In this document: positions 7,818-16,058 of the stretch, piece after piece
Layout: each line of letters opens with the position of its first letter
Numbering within the stretch: the first letter of the stretch is position 1
Source of the DNA: Salinirubellus salinus
Lineage (GTDB): Archaea; Halobacteriota; Halobacteria; Halobacteriales; Haloarculaceae
DNA length: 64,000 bases
NCBI RefSeq assembly: GCF_025231485.1
Contig: NZ_CP104003.1
Location: 4,063,383 to 4,127,382, forward strand
Direction: 5' to 3'
Notes under the pieces: model-generated
What the model was told of the DNA's origin: nothing
Seen by the model: only the letters and a program-made list of their open reading frames with translations
Database searches by the model: none
Program-made: the position numbers and the translations under genes

Positions 7818-9015
7818 TTAGTCGCTCGTGAGCGCGTCCTGGCTGGCGGCGCAGTTGTTCGGCCCGAGCTCGAGCGTGAACGCCTCGTCGTCGTCGACGG
7901 CCTCCTGACCGAGGTTGGTGGCGATGATCTGCTCGTAGTTCGCCGGGCGCGGGGGCATGTCCGCGAGGACGAGGTCGACGAAGTCGTCCTCGTCCATCGT
8001 CAGCGCGTCCATCCGCTCGCGCAGGTCGCCGATGGGCGCGGTGTAGGTGGCGTCGTCGGCCGGGTCGGCGGCGTCGCTGAAGTGCGCCCCGCCGACGAGG
8101 ACGTCGTCGTCGAGCGTCAGCACGCGCTCCTGCAGGCTCTCGTAGAGCATGCGGGCCGCGTCGGGTGCGCCGTCGTCACCCTCCTCGAGGTCCGGGCGCG
8201 CGACGCTCTCGATGAACAGCCCGTCGCCCGTCGCGAGCAGGCTGTCCCCGACGAGGTAGGAGGTCATCCCGGTGGTGTGCCCGGGCGTGAACACCGTCTC
8301 GACGGTCGCGTCGCCGACGTCGAACTCGTCGCCGTCGGCCGCCAGCGTCACGTCGTCCGTGTAGGTGACCCCGCGGCCGGCGGCGGCCTCGGGGATGACG
8401 CCCTCCACGCCCTCCTCGGCGAGCGCGCGCACGCCGGAGATGTGGTCCGCGTGGATGTGCGTGTCGATGGCGTACGTCAGGTCGACGCCCAGCTCCTCGG
8501 CGTCCGCGAGGTAGCGGTCGGTGAACGCCCTGAGCGGGTCGATGATCGCGGCCTCCTCGCCGTCGTAGACGAGGTAGCCGAGACACCCGCAGAGGGCGCT
8601 GGTACTGCAGGACGGTCCCCGGACCGTCGTACGCCGTGACCTCCTCGGCCTCGTAGATGGAGGCCCAGCCGTTCATCCCGTCCTCGAGGTGGTCGACGTC
8701 GTAGCCGCGCTCGACGAGCGTCGCGGCGACGTACTCGCTCGCGCCACCCTTCGCGCAGAGGACGGTGACGTGCTCGTCCTCGGGGATGCGATCGAGGACG
8801 TCCTCGGGGATCTCCTCGTCCAGGAACTCGAAGTAGGGGACGTTGATGCTCTCGACGTTCTCGCCGTCGATGCGCCACTCCTCGTAGTCGCTGGCCATCC
8901 GCGAGTCGAGGATGGTGACCGGCTCGCCGCCGTCGATACGGGCCTTGAGGTCTTCGGGCGTCGTCGATTCGACAGTCACGTCGGGCATCTCCACGCCCAA
9001 CTCGTCCGGGTTCAT
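7818..9015 (-). CDS. Rhodanese-persulfide dioxygenase (MBL-fold) fusion (one frameshift)
   Basis: The N-terminal 130 residues are a rhodanese domain with VTILDSRMASDYEEWRIDG and the active-site loop VLCAKGGASEYVA. After the linker LQYQRP the second domain is a metallo-beta-lactamase fold of the ETHE1/persulfide dioxygenase type: THIHADHISG, FTPGHTTGM, LLATGDGLFIES, and a long C-terminal helix with PPRPANYEQI. The domains lie in different frames; the break is near 8595-8605, just after the linker, before GCLGYLVYDG. Restored length is near 399 residues. Such fusions oxidise glutathione-type or protein persulfide to sulfite. I prefer the ATG at 9015; the GTG at 9021 is possible. A TTAAG box lies about 30 bases upstream. 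Confidence 0.88.
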
Positions 9016-9076
9016 GTGCACGCTCCACTACCGGACGGTTCGACTTAAGCGTTCGGATGGTAGTTCTAACTTTCTG

Positions 9077-9087
9077 CAATACTGGGG
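9077..9087 (-). promoter_or_regulatory. CCCCAGTATTG element before the rhodanese-dioxygenase gene
   Basis: CCCCAGTATTG on the minus strand lies about 30 bases upstream of the TTAAG TATA-like box of the rhodanese-dioxygenase gene. It is the clearest single copy of the element shared by the sulfur island promoters. Confidence 0.45.
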
Positions 9088-9235
9088 CCACCCATCCTCC
9101 GTCGAACGTCGCGTGAGAGCGCGCGAGATGTCACTACGCACCTCCTCCGTTCGGTCACGAGTGCCGATAATAGCGGCTCTGGGGCGCTGAAGCGCCCCGT
9201 TCAACCCGTGTCTGGCGTCGACATGCAGCCTCGCA

Positions 9236-9260
9236 CAGGTATTGCGTGTATTGGGCAATA
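9236..9260 (+). promoter_or_regulatory. Double GTATTG element before the second TusA gene
   Basis: GGTATTGCG is followed at once by TATTGGGCAATA, a near-perfect palindrome, about 70-90 bases upstream of the TusA ATG. ATCGATATCC just downstream is a plausible TATA/BRE region. The arms match the AGTATTG(G/C) core found before the other sulfur genes. Confidence 0.45.
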
Positions 9261-9326
9261 ATCGATATCCTTATGTCCGCCAGTCCGTTACGCGGTGATA
9301 GCCCCCACCGAGGGGAGACAGCAACA

Positions 9327-9581
9327 ATGAGCACCGAGACACCTACCGAGACGCTCGACGTGAAAGGACAGAACTGCCCGATGCCGGTCGTGAAGACGAA
9401 AGGCGCGTTCGACGCGCTCGCGCCGGGCGGGACCCTCGAAGTGGTCGCCACCGACTCCGGCAGTGTGAGCGACATCGCCGGCTGGGCGGAGTCCACCGAG
9501 GGCGCCGAACTGCTCGACCAGGAGGAGTCGACGGAGGGCGGCGAGGCCGTCTTCAAGCACTACATCCGCAAGGCCGAGTGA
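9327..9581 (+). CDS. TusA-like sulfur carrier protein
   Basis: This 84-residue protein starts MSTETPTETLDVKGQNCPMP. The CPMP motif holds the persulfide-carrying cysteine, followed by the beta-strand/helix pattern of TusA (VEVVATDSGSVSDIAGWAES type). The ATG at 9327 is preceded by a GAGGGGAG stretch. An upstream in-frame ATG at 9246 would add an improbable leader that overlaps the promoter palindrome. The stop is one base before the DsrE2-like gene, a TusA-DsrE pair typical of sulfane sulfur relay systems. It is a distinct paralogue of the TusA at 5232-5468. Confidence 0.9.
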   Translation: MSTETPTETLDVKGQNCPMPVVKTKGAFDALAPGGTLEVVATDSGSVSDIAGWAESTEGAELLDQEESTEGGEAVFKHYIRKAE

Positions 9582-9582
9582 G

Positions 9583-10167
9583 ATGAGCACGGACACCCCG
9601 ACCCCCGCCGACGGCGCCCCCTCGCCAGAGGAGTTCGAGGCGATGCGCACGCGGATGGAGGAACTGGAGGAGGAGCTCGCGTCGGTCAAGGCCGACGTCT
9701 CCGACTCGCCCAAGAAGATGGTCATCGTGGCGACGAAGGGGACGCTCGACATGGCCTACCCGCCACTCATCCTCGCCTCCACCGCGGCCGCGTTCGGCTA
9801 CGACGTGACCGTGTTCCACACGTTCTGGGGGCTCGAGATACTCCACGAGGAGAACTCGAAGGACCTCCAGCTCAGCGCCGTCGGCAACCCGAACATGCCG
9901 ATGCCCAACGCCATCGCCGCGCTCCCCGGCATGGACCGCGTCACCACCGGCATGATGCGAAAGCGCATCGCCGAGAACGAGGTGGCCAGCATCGAGGAGC
10001 TCATCGAGATGTCGCTCGACCAGGGCGTCGACCTGCAGGCCTGTCAGATGACCATCGAACTGCTGGGCTACGACGAGGACGAGTTCTACGACGGCGTCAC
10101 CACCGGTGTCGGCGCGGCCAGCGCCTTCCAGGAGATGGTCGAGGCGGACATCCAGTTGCTGGTCTGA
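9583..10167 (+). CDS. DsrE2-like sulfur transfer protein
   Basis: This 194-residue protein has an N-terminal charged coiled segment at about residues 15-40, then the DsrE/DsrF-like core KKMVIVATKGTLDMAYPPLILASTAAA (positions about 45-71). A conserved cysteine lies in VDLQACQMTIELLGYDEDEF, the equivalent of the DsrE2 active cysteine. The second half includes MPMPNAIAALPGMDRVTTGMM. In sulfur oxidisers DsrE2 is a membrane-associated persulfide acceptor working with TusA and rhodanese. The one-base gap to the upstream TusA gene implies an operon. Confidence 0.85.
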   Translation: MSTDTPTPADGAPSPEEFEAMRTRMEELEEELASVKADVSDSPKKMVIVATKGTLDMAYPPLILASTAAAFGYDVTVFHTFWGLEILHEENSKDLQLSAVGNPNMPMPNAIAALPGMDRVTTGMMRKRIAENEVASIEELIEMSLDQGVDLQACQMTIELLGYDEDEFYDGVTTGVGAASAFQEMVEADIQLLV

Positions 10168-10298
10168 ACCGCTCGCCGCCGACCGTTCTCCGACGTTCCC
10201 CCGTCCGCGACCGTCCGTCACCCGTGAGCTTCCCATCAGATGGGTGACACCACCCCGTTATTTGTCCACACGAGTCGTACGGAGCCGTCGGTGAGAGT

Positions 10299-10733
10299 AT
10301 GACCATCGATCGACTCACGCGGAAGGACGTCGTGACAGCCACGGGCGACGTGTCGGCGGCCGACCTCGCCAGGACGATGAAAGAGCGCGACGTCGGTAGC
10401 GTCGTCGTCGTCAGTGACGACCGGCCCATCGGAGTCGTCACCGACCGCGACCTCGTGTTGTACGTCATGGCGACCGACCGGGACCCCGAGGAGGCGACGG
10501 CGCGCGACCTCATGTCCGAGGACCTGTTCAGCGTCGAGGCCGGCGACGGGGTGTTCGCGGTGATGAGCCGGATGGCCGACGCCGGCGTCCGGCGCGTCCC
10601 CGTCACCGAGGCGGGCGAACTCGTGGGCGTCGTCGCCCTCGACGACCTGGTGGTGCTGCTGGCGAACGAACTCGGCAACCTCGCCGCGGTCATCGAGGCG
10701 GAGATGCCCCCCGTCACGGAGGTGGAGCCGTGA
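10299..10733 (+). CDS. CBS domain pair protein
   Basis: This 144-residue protein is made of two CBS domains. The first includes DVGSVVVVSDDRPIGVVTDRD at about residues 30-50, and the second MADAGVRRVPVTEAGELVGVVALDDL at about residues 90-115. CBS pairs bind adenosyl ligands and regulate partner proteins or act alone as energy or stress sensors. The stop overlaps the GTG start of the DUF2267 gene by four bases. Confidence 0.9.
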   Translation: MTIDRLTRKDVVTATGDVSAADLARTMKERDVGSVVVVSDDRPIGVVTDRDLVLYVMATDRDPEEATARDLMSEDLFSVEAGDGVFAVMSRMADAGVRRVPVTEAGELVGVVALDDLVVLLANELGNLAAVIEAEMPPVTEVEP

Positions 10734-11164
10734 ACTTCGACGAGTTCACCGGGCAACTCCAGCACCGACTGGGGACGCCCGGCACGGGAGAGACGGTGCG
10801 CGCGGCGCGTGCGACGCTGTCGACGCTCGGAGCGCGCATCCCCGAGGGCGCGGCCGAGGACCTCGCGGCCTCGCTCCCGATGGAGATCGACTGGTACCTC
10901 ACCGGGGCGCCCCGCGAACACGGCCAGCGGTTCGACTGGCGCGAGTTCGTCCAGCGGGTCGCCGAGATCGAGGGTGCCGAACCGCAGGACGCGGCCTACC
11001 ACGCCCAGCTCGTGATGGACCTCGTCGCCGAACTCGTCCCGCCCTCGGACCTCGCGGACCTCCGCGGGATGCTCCCCGAGGCCGAGGACGAGGAGAACTG
11101 GCGGAAACTGTTCGCCGTGGTGGACGCCGGTGGCTGGGTCGACTCCAGTGCCAGTGCGCCCTGA
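10730..11164 (+). CDS. DUF2267 domain protein
   Basis: This 144-residue helical protein matches the DUF2267 pattern: an N-terminal NFDEFTGQLQHRLG, ARATLSTLGARIPEGAAEDLAASLP, and a second similar helical half ending WRKLFAVVDAGGW. The GTG start overlaps the stop of the CBS gene. Haloarchaeal and bacterial DUF2267 proteins often neighbour CBS and stress genes, consistent with the phosphoribosyltransferase and Hsp20 nearby. The molecular function is unknown. Confidence 0.85.
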   Translation: MNFDEFTGQLQHRLGTPGTGETVRAARATLSTLGARIPEGAAEDLAASLPMEIDWYLTGAPREHGQRFDWREFVQRVAEIEGAEPQDAAYHAQLVMDLVAELVPPSDLADLRGMLPEAEDEENWRKLFAVVDAGGWVDSSASAP

Positions 11165-11211
11165 GCGGCCGGTCGGTCGGCGCCGTCACACCCACCCCGT
11201 CCCGCGACGAG

Positions 11212-11847
11212 GTGAGCGACGTGTTTAGCGACCGGACCGACGCGGGGCACCGACTCGGCGAGCGCCTCGTCGAACTGGGCGTCGAGACGGACGTCGTGCT
11301 CGCGGTGCCACGCGGTGGGCTGCCGGTCGGCCGGGCCGTCGCGGACGCGCTCGGCGCGCCGCTGGACGTCGTCGCCGCGCGGAAACTGGGGGCGCCGGGG
11401 AACGCGGAACTGGCCATCGGCGCCGTCGCCGCCGACGGCACCGTCTGGCTGAACGACCCGCTCGTCGCGGAACTGGGTATCGGCGAGGCGTACGTCGAGG
11501 ACGCCGTCGAGCACGAACGGGGGGTCGCCGAGGGGAAACTCCAGCGCTACCGCGAGGGTCGGCCCCCGCTCGACCTGCAGGGCAGGCAGGTCGTGGTCGT
11601 GGACGACGGGGTCGCCACGGGAGCGACGACCATCGCCTGTCTCCGGCAGGTGCGCGAGGCCGGGGCCGCACGGGTCGTCCTCGCGGTCCCGGTCGGGCCG
11701 CCGGACACCGTCGCCCGCCTCGGACGGGAGGCCGACGAGGTGGTCTGTCTCGCCACCCCCGAGCGGTTCGGTGCCGTCGGACGGTTCTACGATTCGTTCA
11801 CGCAGGTCAGCGACGAGGAGGCGATGGGGTACCTCGACCCGGCCTGA
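11212..11847 (+). CDS. Phosphoribosyltransferase family protein
   Basis: This 211-residue protein starts at GTG (MSDVFSDRTDAGHRLGERL) and has the PRT fold signatures: VLAVPRGGLPVGRAVADAL and the PRPP-binding loop QVVVVDDGVATGATTIACLR at about residues 125-145. This subfamily, PRTases with an N-terminal F.DR.dAG..La motif, commonly accompanies stress genes in bacteria and archaea and lacks an assigned nucleobase. It is full length. The gap of 47 bases to the DUF2267 gene allows either co-transcription or a separate promoter. Confidence 0.88.
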   Translation: MSDVFSDRTDAGHRLGERLVELGVETDVVLAVPRGGLPVGRAVADALGAPLDVVAARKLGAPGNAELAIGAVAADGTVWLNDPLVAELGIGEAYVEDAVEHERGVAEGKLQRYREGRPPLDLQGRQVVVVDDGVATGATTIACLRQVREAGAARVVLAVPVGPPDTVARLGREADEVVCLATPERFGAVGRFYDSFTQVSDEEAMGYLDPA

Positions 11848-11888
11848 ACGGTCCAGGTCGGTCGGGGTGGTCCGTCGGCGTCGGACCG

Positions 11889-12326
11889 CTACTCGATCTC
11901 GATCTTCCGTTCGTTCTCCGCCTCGGTGCGCGGGAGTGTCACCGTGAGGACACCGTTGGTCATCTTCGCGGTGACCTTCTCGGGGTCGACCTCGCCGGGG
12001 AGTCGGACGGAGCGGTCGACGGACTCGTGTCGTCGCTCGTGTCGGACGAACCGGTCGCGCTCCTCGTCGAACGCCTCCGCGTGGTCGCCGCGGATGCGGA
12101 GGGTGTGGTTCGTCACCTTGATGTCGACGTCCTCCCGCTCGAAGCCGGGCATGTCGATGGCGACGACGAACTCGTCGTCGCGCTCTATCATGTCCATCGC
12201 GACGGGCTCGTACTCGCGGAGGAAGCCGGGGACGTCCGGCTCCCAGACGTGGGCGGTCTCCTCGAACTGCTCGCTCATTCGCTCGAAGAACCGTTCGAGC
12301 TCCTCGAACGGGTTGCGTGTGCTCAT
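11889..12326 (-). CDS. Hsp20/alpha-crystallin small heat shock protein
   Basis: This 145-residue protein has an alpha-crystallin domain from about residue 45: FVVAIDMPGFEREDVDIKV, DRFVRHERRHESVDRSVRLP and the signature GVLTVTLPR near residue 130. The N-terminal region NPFEELERFFERMSEQFEE is typical of haloarchaeal Hsp20. It forms ATP-independent chaperone oligomers. It is convergent with the phosphoribosyltransferase gene. The roughly 200 bases upstream (12327-12534) hold only its promoter region. Confidence 0.93.
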   Translation of the reverse strand: MSTRNPFEELERFFERMSEQFEETAHVWEPDVPGFLREYEPVAMDMIERDDEFVVAIDMPGFEREDVDIKVTNHTLRIRGDHAEAFDEERDRFVRHERRHESVDRSVRLPGEVDPEKVTAKMTNGVLTVTLPRTEAENERKIEIE

Positions 12327-12534
12327 TGTCGTGTACCTCGGTTCCGGAGACGACGAGACGGGACGTAGTTACACGCTGCCGAACACGGTCACGGTCGCGT
12401 GACCGTCACGACGCACGAGCGTCTGCCCCCGTGGAGCCGCGTCGGCCGAACCGACGTGTGGCCCCGGTTAGACGGGGCGTAACGTCCGACGCCGTGACGC
12501 TCGCTGCCGGCGGACCGTCACGGTCGCCGAGCGT

Positions 12535-12849
12535 TCAGACGGCGTCGGCCTCGAGGGCGCGCCAGAGCCGCTGGGCCTTCAGCGCCCCCGACTCGGAGGC
12601 CGGTTCGGTCCGGTAGTAGAATCGTACCGCGGGGTCGTCGCTTCCCTCCTCGGGGGTCAGGATGGCCACCAGCGTCCCGTCGGGGGTGCGGAACTTCATC
12701 CCCTCGTCGGTCCGGGTGGCGCTCACGTCGCCGAGCGTCTCGTGGACGCGGGCCGCGACGGTCTCCACGTCGAGGGCGAGTCGCTCGCTGGCGAAGCCCG
12801 GGTGGTCCGTCTCGCCGCCGGTCGTCGGGGTCTCGTCCGTGGGAGGCAT
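12535..12849 (-). CDS. Small conserved hypothetical protein
   Basis: This 104-residue acidic protein has a disordered N-terminal tail (PPTDETPTTGGETDHPGF) followed by a compact alpha/beta region with VETVAARVHETLGDV, MKFRTPDGTLVAILTPEEG and VRFYYRTEPAS. I chose the ATG at 12849 because a longer reading from 12903 adds an improbable sequence. The family is not recognised. No catalytic motif is visible. It is divergent from Hsp20 and downstream of the AEC transporter on the same strand. Confidence 0.6.
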   Translation of the reverse strand: MPPTDETPTTGGETDHPGFASERLALDVETVAARVHETLGDVSATRTDEGMKFRTPDGTLVAILTPEEGSDDPAVRFYYRTEPASESGALKAQRLWRALEADAV

Positions 12850-12910
12850 CGAGACGCTGTATGTCGTGCGCTGGCATATCGCTAGCCTGAGCGGACGGGA
12901 CACTCCCGAT

Positions 12911-13828
12911 TCAGACGACGAGTCCGAGTACCTCGACGACGAGGAACAGCGTCGCCACGGCGCCCACCGTCGTCGCCACCACGGTGGCGCTCGCGAGGTC
13001 GCGGTCCCCGCCGAGTTCGCTGGCGTAGATGTACGTCGAGACGGCGGTGGGCATCGCGAGCATCAGCACGCCCGCCCGGAGCGTCGACGGCGACGGACCG
13101 AGCCCGAGGAACACCGCGAGCGCCAGCGCGGGCATCACGAGCAGTTTCACGCCAGCGACGGCGCCCACCGCCGGCGGGTCGACCAGCCCCGTCTCGACCG
13201 TGAGCGACGCCCCGACCGAGAGCAGGGCGATGGGGAGCGCGAGCGTCCCCACCGCGTCGAGGGCGGTGGTCGCCGTGTCGGGCACTGCGACGCCGAGCGC
13301 GGCCCCGAGCAGGCCCAGTCCGAGCGCGATCAGCACCGGGTTCCGGGCGACGCCGAGCAGCTCCGCGCGGAGGTCGGCCTCGGCGCTCGTCAGGCGGGTG
13401 AGCAGGAGCACCGTCAGGGTGACCTGCACGAGCGACCCGACGCCGAGGACGATGCTCGCCTTCGCCGCGGTCAGCCCGCCGAACGCCGCGGCGACGAACG
13501 GCACGCCGAGGAACCCCATGTTGCAGTGGTACGACTGGACGACGGCGACCCCTCGCTTCGCGGGGTCCGCACGGTGCCGGTGGAGCGCGAGACTCAGGCC
13601 GGCGACGGCCAGCAGGACGACTGTCACGCCGAGCAGGAGGCGCCACGAGAGCACGTCAGAGAGCGACTGCTCGACGGTGGAGGCGAACACGAGCGCCGGG
13701 AGAGCGACGTAGAACGCGAGCGCCGTCAGCCGGTCGCGCCGCGTCGGCGTGAGGACGCCGACGGCCCGGAGCGCGGCCCCGACGGCCAGCACGCCGAGCA
13801 TCAGGCCCAGTTGGTCGACGACACTCAT
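12911..13828 (-). CDS. AEC (auxin efflux carrier) family transporter
   Basis: This protein of about 305 residues has ten predicted membrane spans in two five-helix halves. Family marks are MSVVDQLGLMLGVLAVGAAL at the start, FYVALPALVFASTVEQ, QSYHCNMGFLGVPFVAAAFG and MLAMPTAVSTYIYASELGGD with the conserved polar segment in a late helix. AEC proteins transport organic acids such as malate, or related anions. The ATG at 13828 opens the conserved N-terminus directly. Confidence 0.88.
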   Translation of the reverse strand: MSVVDQLGLMLGVLAVGAALRAVGVLTPTRRDRLTALAFYVALPALVFASTVEQSLSDVLSWRLLLGVTVVLLAVAGLSLALHRHRADPAKRGVAVVQSYHCNMGFLGVPFVAAAFGGLTAAKASIVLGVGSLVQVTLTVLLLTRLTSAEADLRAELLGVARNPVLIALGLGLLGAALGVAVPDTATTALDAVGTLALPIALLSVGASLTVETGLVDPPAVGAVAGVKLLVMPALALAVFLGLGPSPSTLRAGVLMLAMPTAVSTYIYASELGGDRDLASATVVATTVGAVATLFLVVEVLGLVV

Positions 13829-13884
13829 CTGCCCGTGAGTGGCGGGTGTGCGGGGTTGTGGCTTGTGGTTCGCCCGCGGACCGC

Positions 13885-14603
13885 TCAGAACGGGTGGCGG
13901 TCCGCGAGGGTGAACAGGTGGTCCACGTCGGCAAGCGTGTAGTCGGTCAGGACGGCCTCCAGCGTGCTCGCGTCCGCGCCGGCGTCGAGGGCCGCGAGGT
14001 ACACCTCCCCGGCAGCGGCCACGTCGGCGCTCGTGACGTACGACTCTCGCGCCCGGTCGAGGACCGTGTCCATCCCGGCCACGTCGAGCGCGTAGTCGGC
14101 CCAGTGGGTGCGCCCGACGGCGAGGTCCTGGTGCGCGCAGAGCTCCTCGAGGCTGGTGTAGTTCCCGTACGCGCTCCACGCGCTGTGTTTCAGGTCGAGG
14201 TGGTCGACCGACTCGAGCAGCGCGTCGAGCGCCGTCGTGGCGTCGGCCGCCCCGGTCCGCTCGAGCCGGCCGGCGGTCACGGGGAGGTCGAACCGGTCGC
14301 CGTTGAACGTCACCAGCGTGTCCGGGTCGGCGTCGGCGAGAGCGTCGACGAGGCGGGCGCCGAACGCCGCTTCGGCCTCGCGTGACGCCCCTCGCGGAAC
14401 AGCACCGTCGCCTCGTCTGGCGTCTCGCTCGGGCGTGTGCCGGGCCGCTGGACGGCGACGGCGGCCGCGAGCAACTCGAAATCACCGGGGTCGTCGAAGT
14501 CGGGGTACTCGTCGGCGGGGACGTCGGGCGAGACCGTCTCCAGGTCGAACGCGAGGAGGGTCCGGCCGGTGAGGGCGCTGCCGGTGAGCGTCTGCTGGGT
14601 CAT
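13885..14603 (-). CDS. DnaQ/PolB-like 3'-5' exonuclease (one frameshift)
   Basis: The first segment reads LLAFDLETVSPDVPADEYPD, the Exo I motif DxE of RNase H-like 3'-5' exonucleases. After the break come LVTFNGDRFDLPV (Exo II), HSAWSAYGNYTSLEELCAHQ and a C-terminal helical region ending YTLADVDHLFTLADRHPF with the Exo III-type aspartate. The frames join at CCCC 14388-14391; one additional C restores ASREAEAAFGARLVDAL and a protein of about 239 residues. It resembles the predicted exonuclease related to the PolB exonuclease domain. It probably acts on DNA or RNA ends in the cytoplasm. The break is most likely a sequencing error. Confidence 0.75.
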
Positions 14604-14664
14604 ACCCTCCCGCCGGGCCGGGGAGGCAAGAAACCGCCGCCTCCGACTGTCCCCCGGGCCGTGG

Positions 14665-15333
14665 TCAGTCGTCGAGTTCCGCGCGGTTGAACCGCGAGAG
14701 CGGCAGGCGCAGGTCGTCGAGGCCGGGTAGGTGCTTGACGTTGAAGACGATCTTCGCCTCCTGCGAGGTGGGCGCGGTGAGACAGGAGAGGCGGATGCCG
14801 CGGTCGGTCATCGACGAGGGGAGGATGTGGTTCGAGGACATCGGCATCTCGCCCTCGATGATGGCGACCGCACAGTTCGTGCAGGCGCCCCCGCGGCAGG
14901 CGTACGGCCAGACGAGGCCGTTCTCCTCGGCCGCCTCCAGCAGGGTCTGTTTCGGCTCGATGACGAACGTGCCGAACTCCTCGCTCCCCAGTCCGGCCTC
15001 GGCGGCCTTCTCGAACAGGTCCTCGTCGGTGAGTTGCCAGCCCTCCTCCTGCAGGACCTCGTAGTCGAGGTAGTGGATGCGGGTCTGGTCGGGTTCGAGC
15101 GTCCCGGCCTCCTCCTCCTCTTCGGGGACCTCCGGGTCGGCCGTCTCCTCGGCGTGGTCGGCCGCGTCGTAGCCCGCCTGGATACGCTCGTAGGCGTTCC
15201 TGACGGTCTGGAACTCGCGGACCGACCCCCCGTGGTCCGGGTGTGCCTCCTTCACCCGAGCGCGGTAGGCGTCCTCGACAGTCTCGTCGTCGGCGTCGGG
15301 GTCGATGCCGAGGACGTCGAACGGGGATGCCAC
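14665..15333 (-). CDS. 2Fe-2S ferredoxin with N-terminal J domain
   Basis: This 222-residue protein starts at a GTG. It has a DnaJ-type domain at residues 1-60 with the HPD motif in KEAHPDHGG, an acidic linker, then a halobacterial plant-type ferredoxin. The ferredoxin includes the haloarchaea-specific acidic insertion (YLDYEVLQEEGWQLTDEDLF) and the cluster ligands in CRGGACTNC plus a distal LSCLT. The J-domain fusion occurs in haloarchaea and suggests recruitment to Hsp70, but whether it has chaperone activity is not known. It would act as a cytosolic one-electron carrier. An inverted repeat of GTTCAC lies in the intergenic region upstream. Confidence 0.9.
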   Translation of the reverse strand: MASPFDVLGIDPDADDETVEDAYRARVKEAHPDHGGSVREFQTVRNAYERIQAGYDAADHAEETADPEVPEEEEEAGTLEPDQTRIHYLDYEVLQEEGWQLTDEDLFEKAAEAGLGSEEFGTFVIEPKQTLLEAAEENGLVWPYACRGGACTNCAVAIIEGEMPMSSNHILPSSMTDRGIRLSCLTAPTSQEAKIVFNVKHLPGLDDLRLPLSRFNRAELDD

Positions 15334-15440
15334 ACCGACCGGTAGGCGTCTCGGGGAGTAAAGTCCACCCTTCCGTGCCGGGACTGCCGGGTTCGCCGGC
15401 CAGCGCGCTGCCGGCGAACCACGCCCGCCCGCCGACCCCC

Positions 15441-15465
15441 GTTCACGCCGTGAACGGCCGTTCAC
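15441..15465. promoter_or_regulatory. GTTCAC inverted and direct repeat between divergent genes
   Basis: GTTCACGCCGTGAAC is a palindrome with six-base arms, and a third GTTCAC follows five bases later. It lies between the ferredoxin start (15333, minus) and the stalk lipoprotein start (15538, plus), so it could control either or both. Confidence 0.45.
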
Positions 15466-15537
15466 GCCCGCTGTGGGGTTCAGAACACCGGTCGACCCCG
15501 TTGATTTATGCCAACGACTCGCAAACTCCGGGTCGTG

Positions 15538-16043
15538 ATGTCGGACGAGAACGACGAATGGGGGGTGGACCGGCGGACGCTCCTGCTCGGGGCGACGGCC
15601 GGGACGACGGCGCTCGCGGGGTGCAGTTACCTCGCGGGCGTCTGGCCGTTGGGGGACGACGATGACGACGGTGGGGACGGGACGCCGACACCGACCGTGG
15701 GGTACGGGGGCAACCGACCTCGACGCCGCCCGCGACGCGAACGCTCACGGCGACGGCAACGGCGACCGCCACCGCGACGCGGAGCGGAGGCGGTGGTGAC
15801 GGGGGGACCGCCACGCCGAACGAAGACGGCGAGGGGTCGACGGCGACCACCACGGCGACGGACACGCCTGGCGGGACCGATTCGCCGACTGCGACCGACA
15901 CGCCGACCGATTCGCCCACGCCGGGGGGGACGGACTCCCCGACGGCGACGGACACCCCGACCCCGATCCCGGCATCGGTACCCGAGGACGACTACGGGGA
16001 CCAGCACTACGGCGACGACAGCTACGGGAGCGTCGACAACTGA
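15538..16043 (+). CDS. Thr/Pro-rich stalk lipoprotein upstream of the fibre gene (one frameshift)
   Basis: It begins MSDENDEWGVDRRTLLLGAT and has a Tat-type RR leader ending in the lipobox LAGC, so it should be exported folded and lipid-anchored outside the membrane. An Asp-rich stretch (about residues 39-45) and TPTPT follow. After a frame break near 15695-15712 the plus strand continues as a low-complexity stalk of Thr, Ala, Ser and Pro, interrupted by GGGGDGG. It ends in a Tyr-Gly-Asp rich tail (DDYGDQHYGDDSYGSVDN). The ATG is about 30 bases after a TGATTTATG TATA-like box, supporting a leaderless start. The fibre gene begins 15 bases after the stop, so the two are one operon. Confidence 0.7.
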
Positions 16044-16058
16044 CGATTCACGACTACT

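Noticed and set aside
5259..8639. A plus-strand open frame of over 1100 codons across the sulfur island
   Set aside because: Arg/Gly/Asp/Val-rich composition without family features, and fully antisense to M20, YeeE and rhodanese genes.
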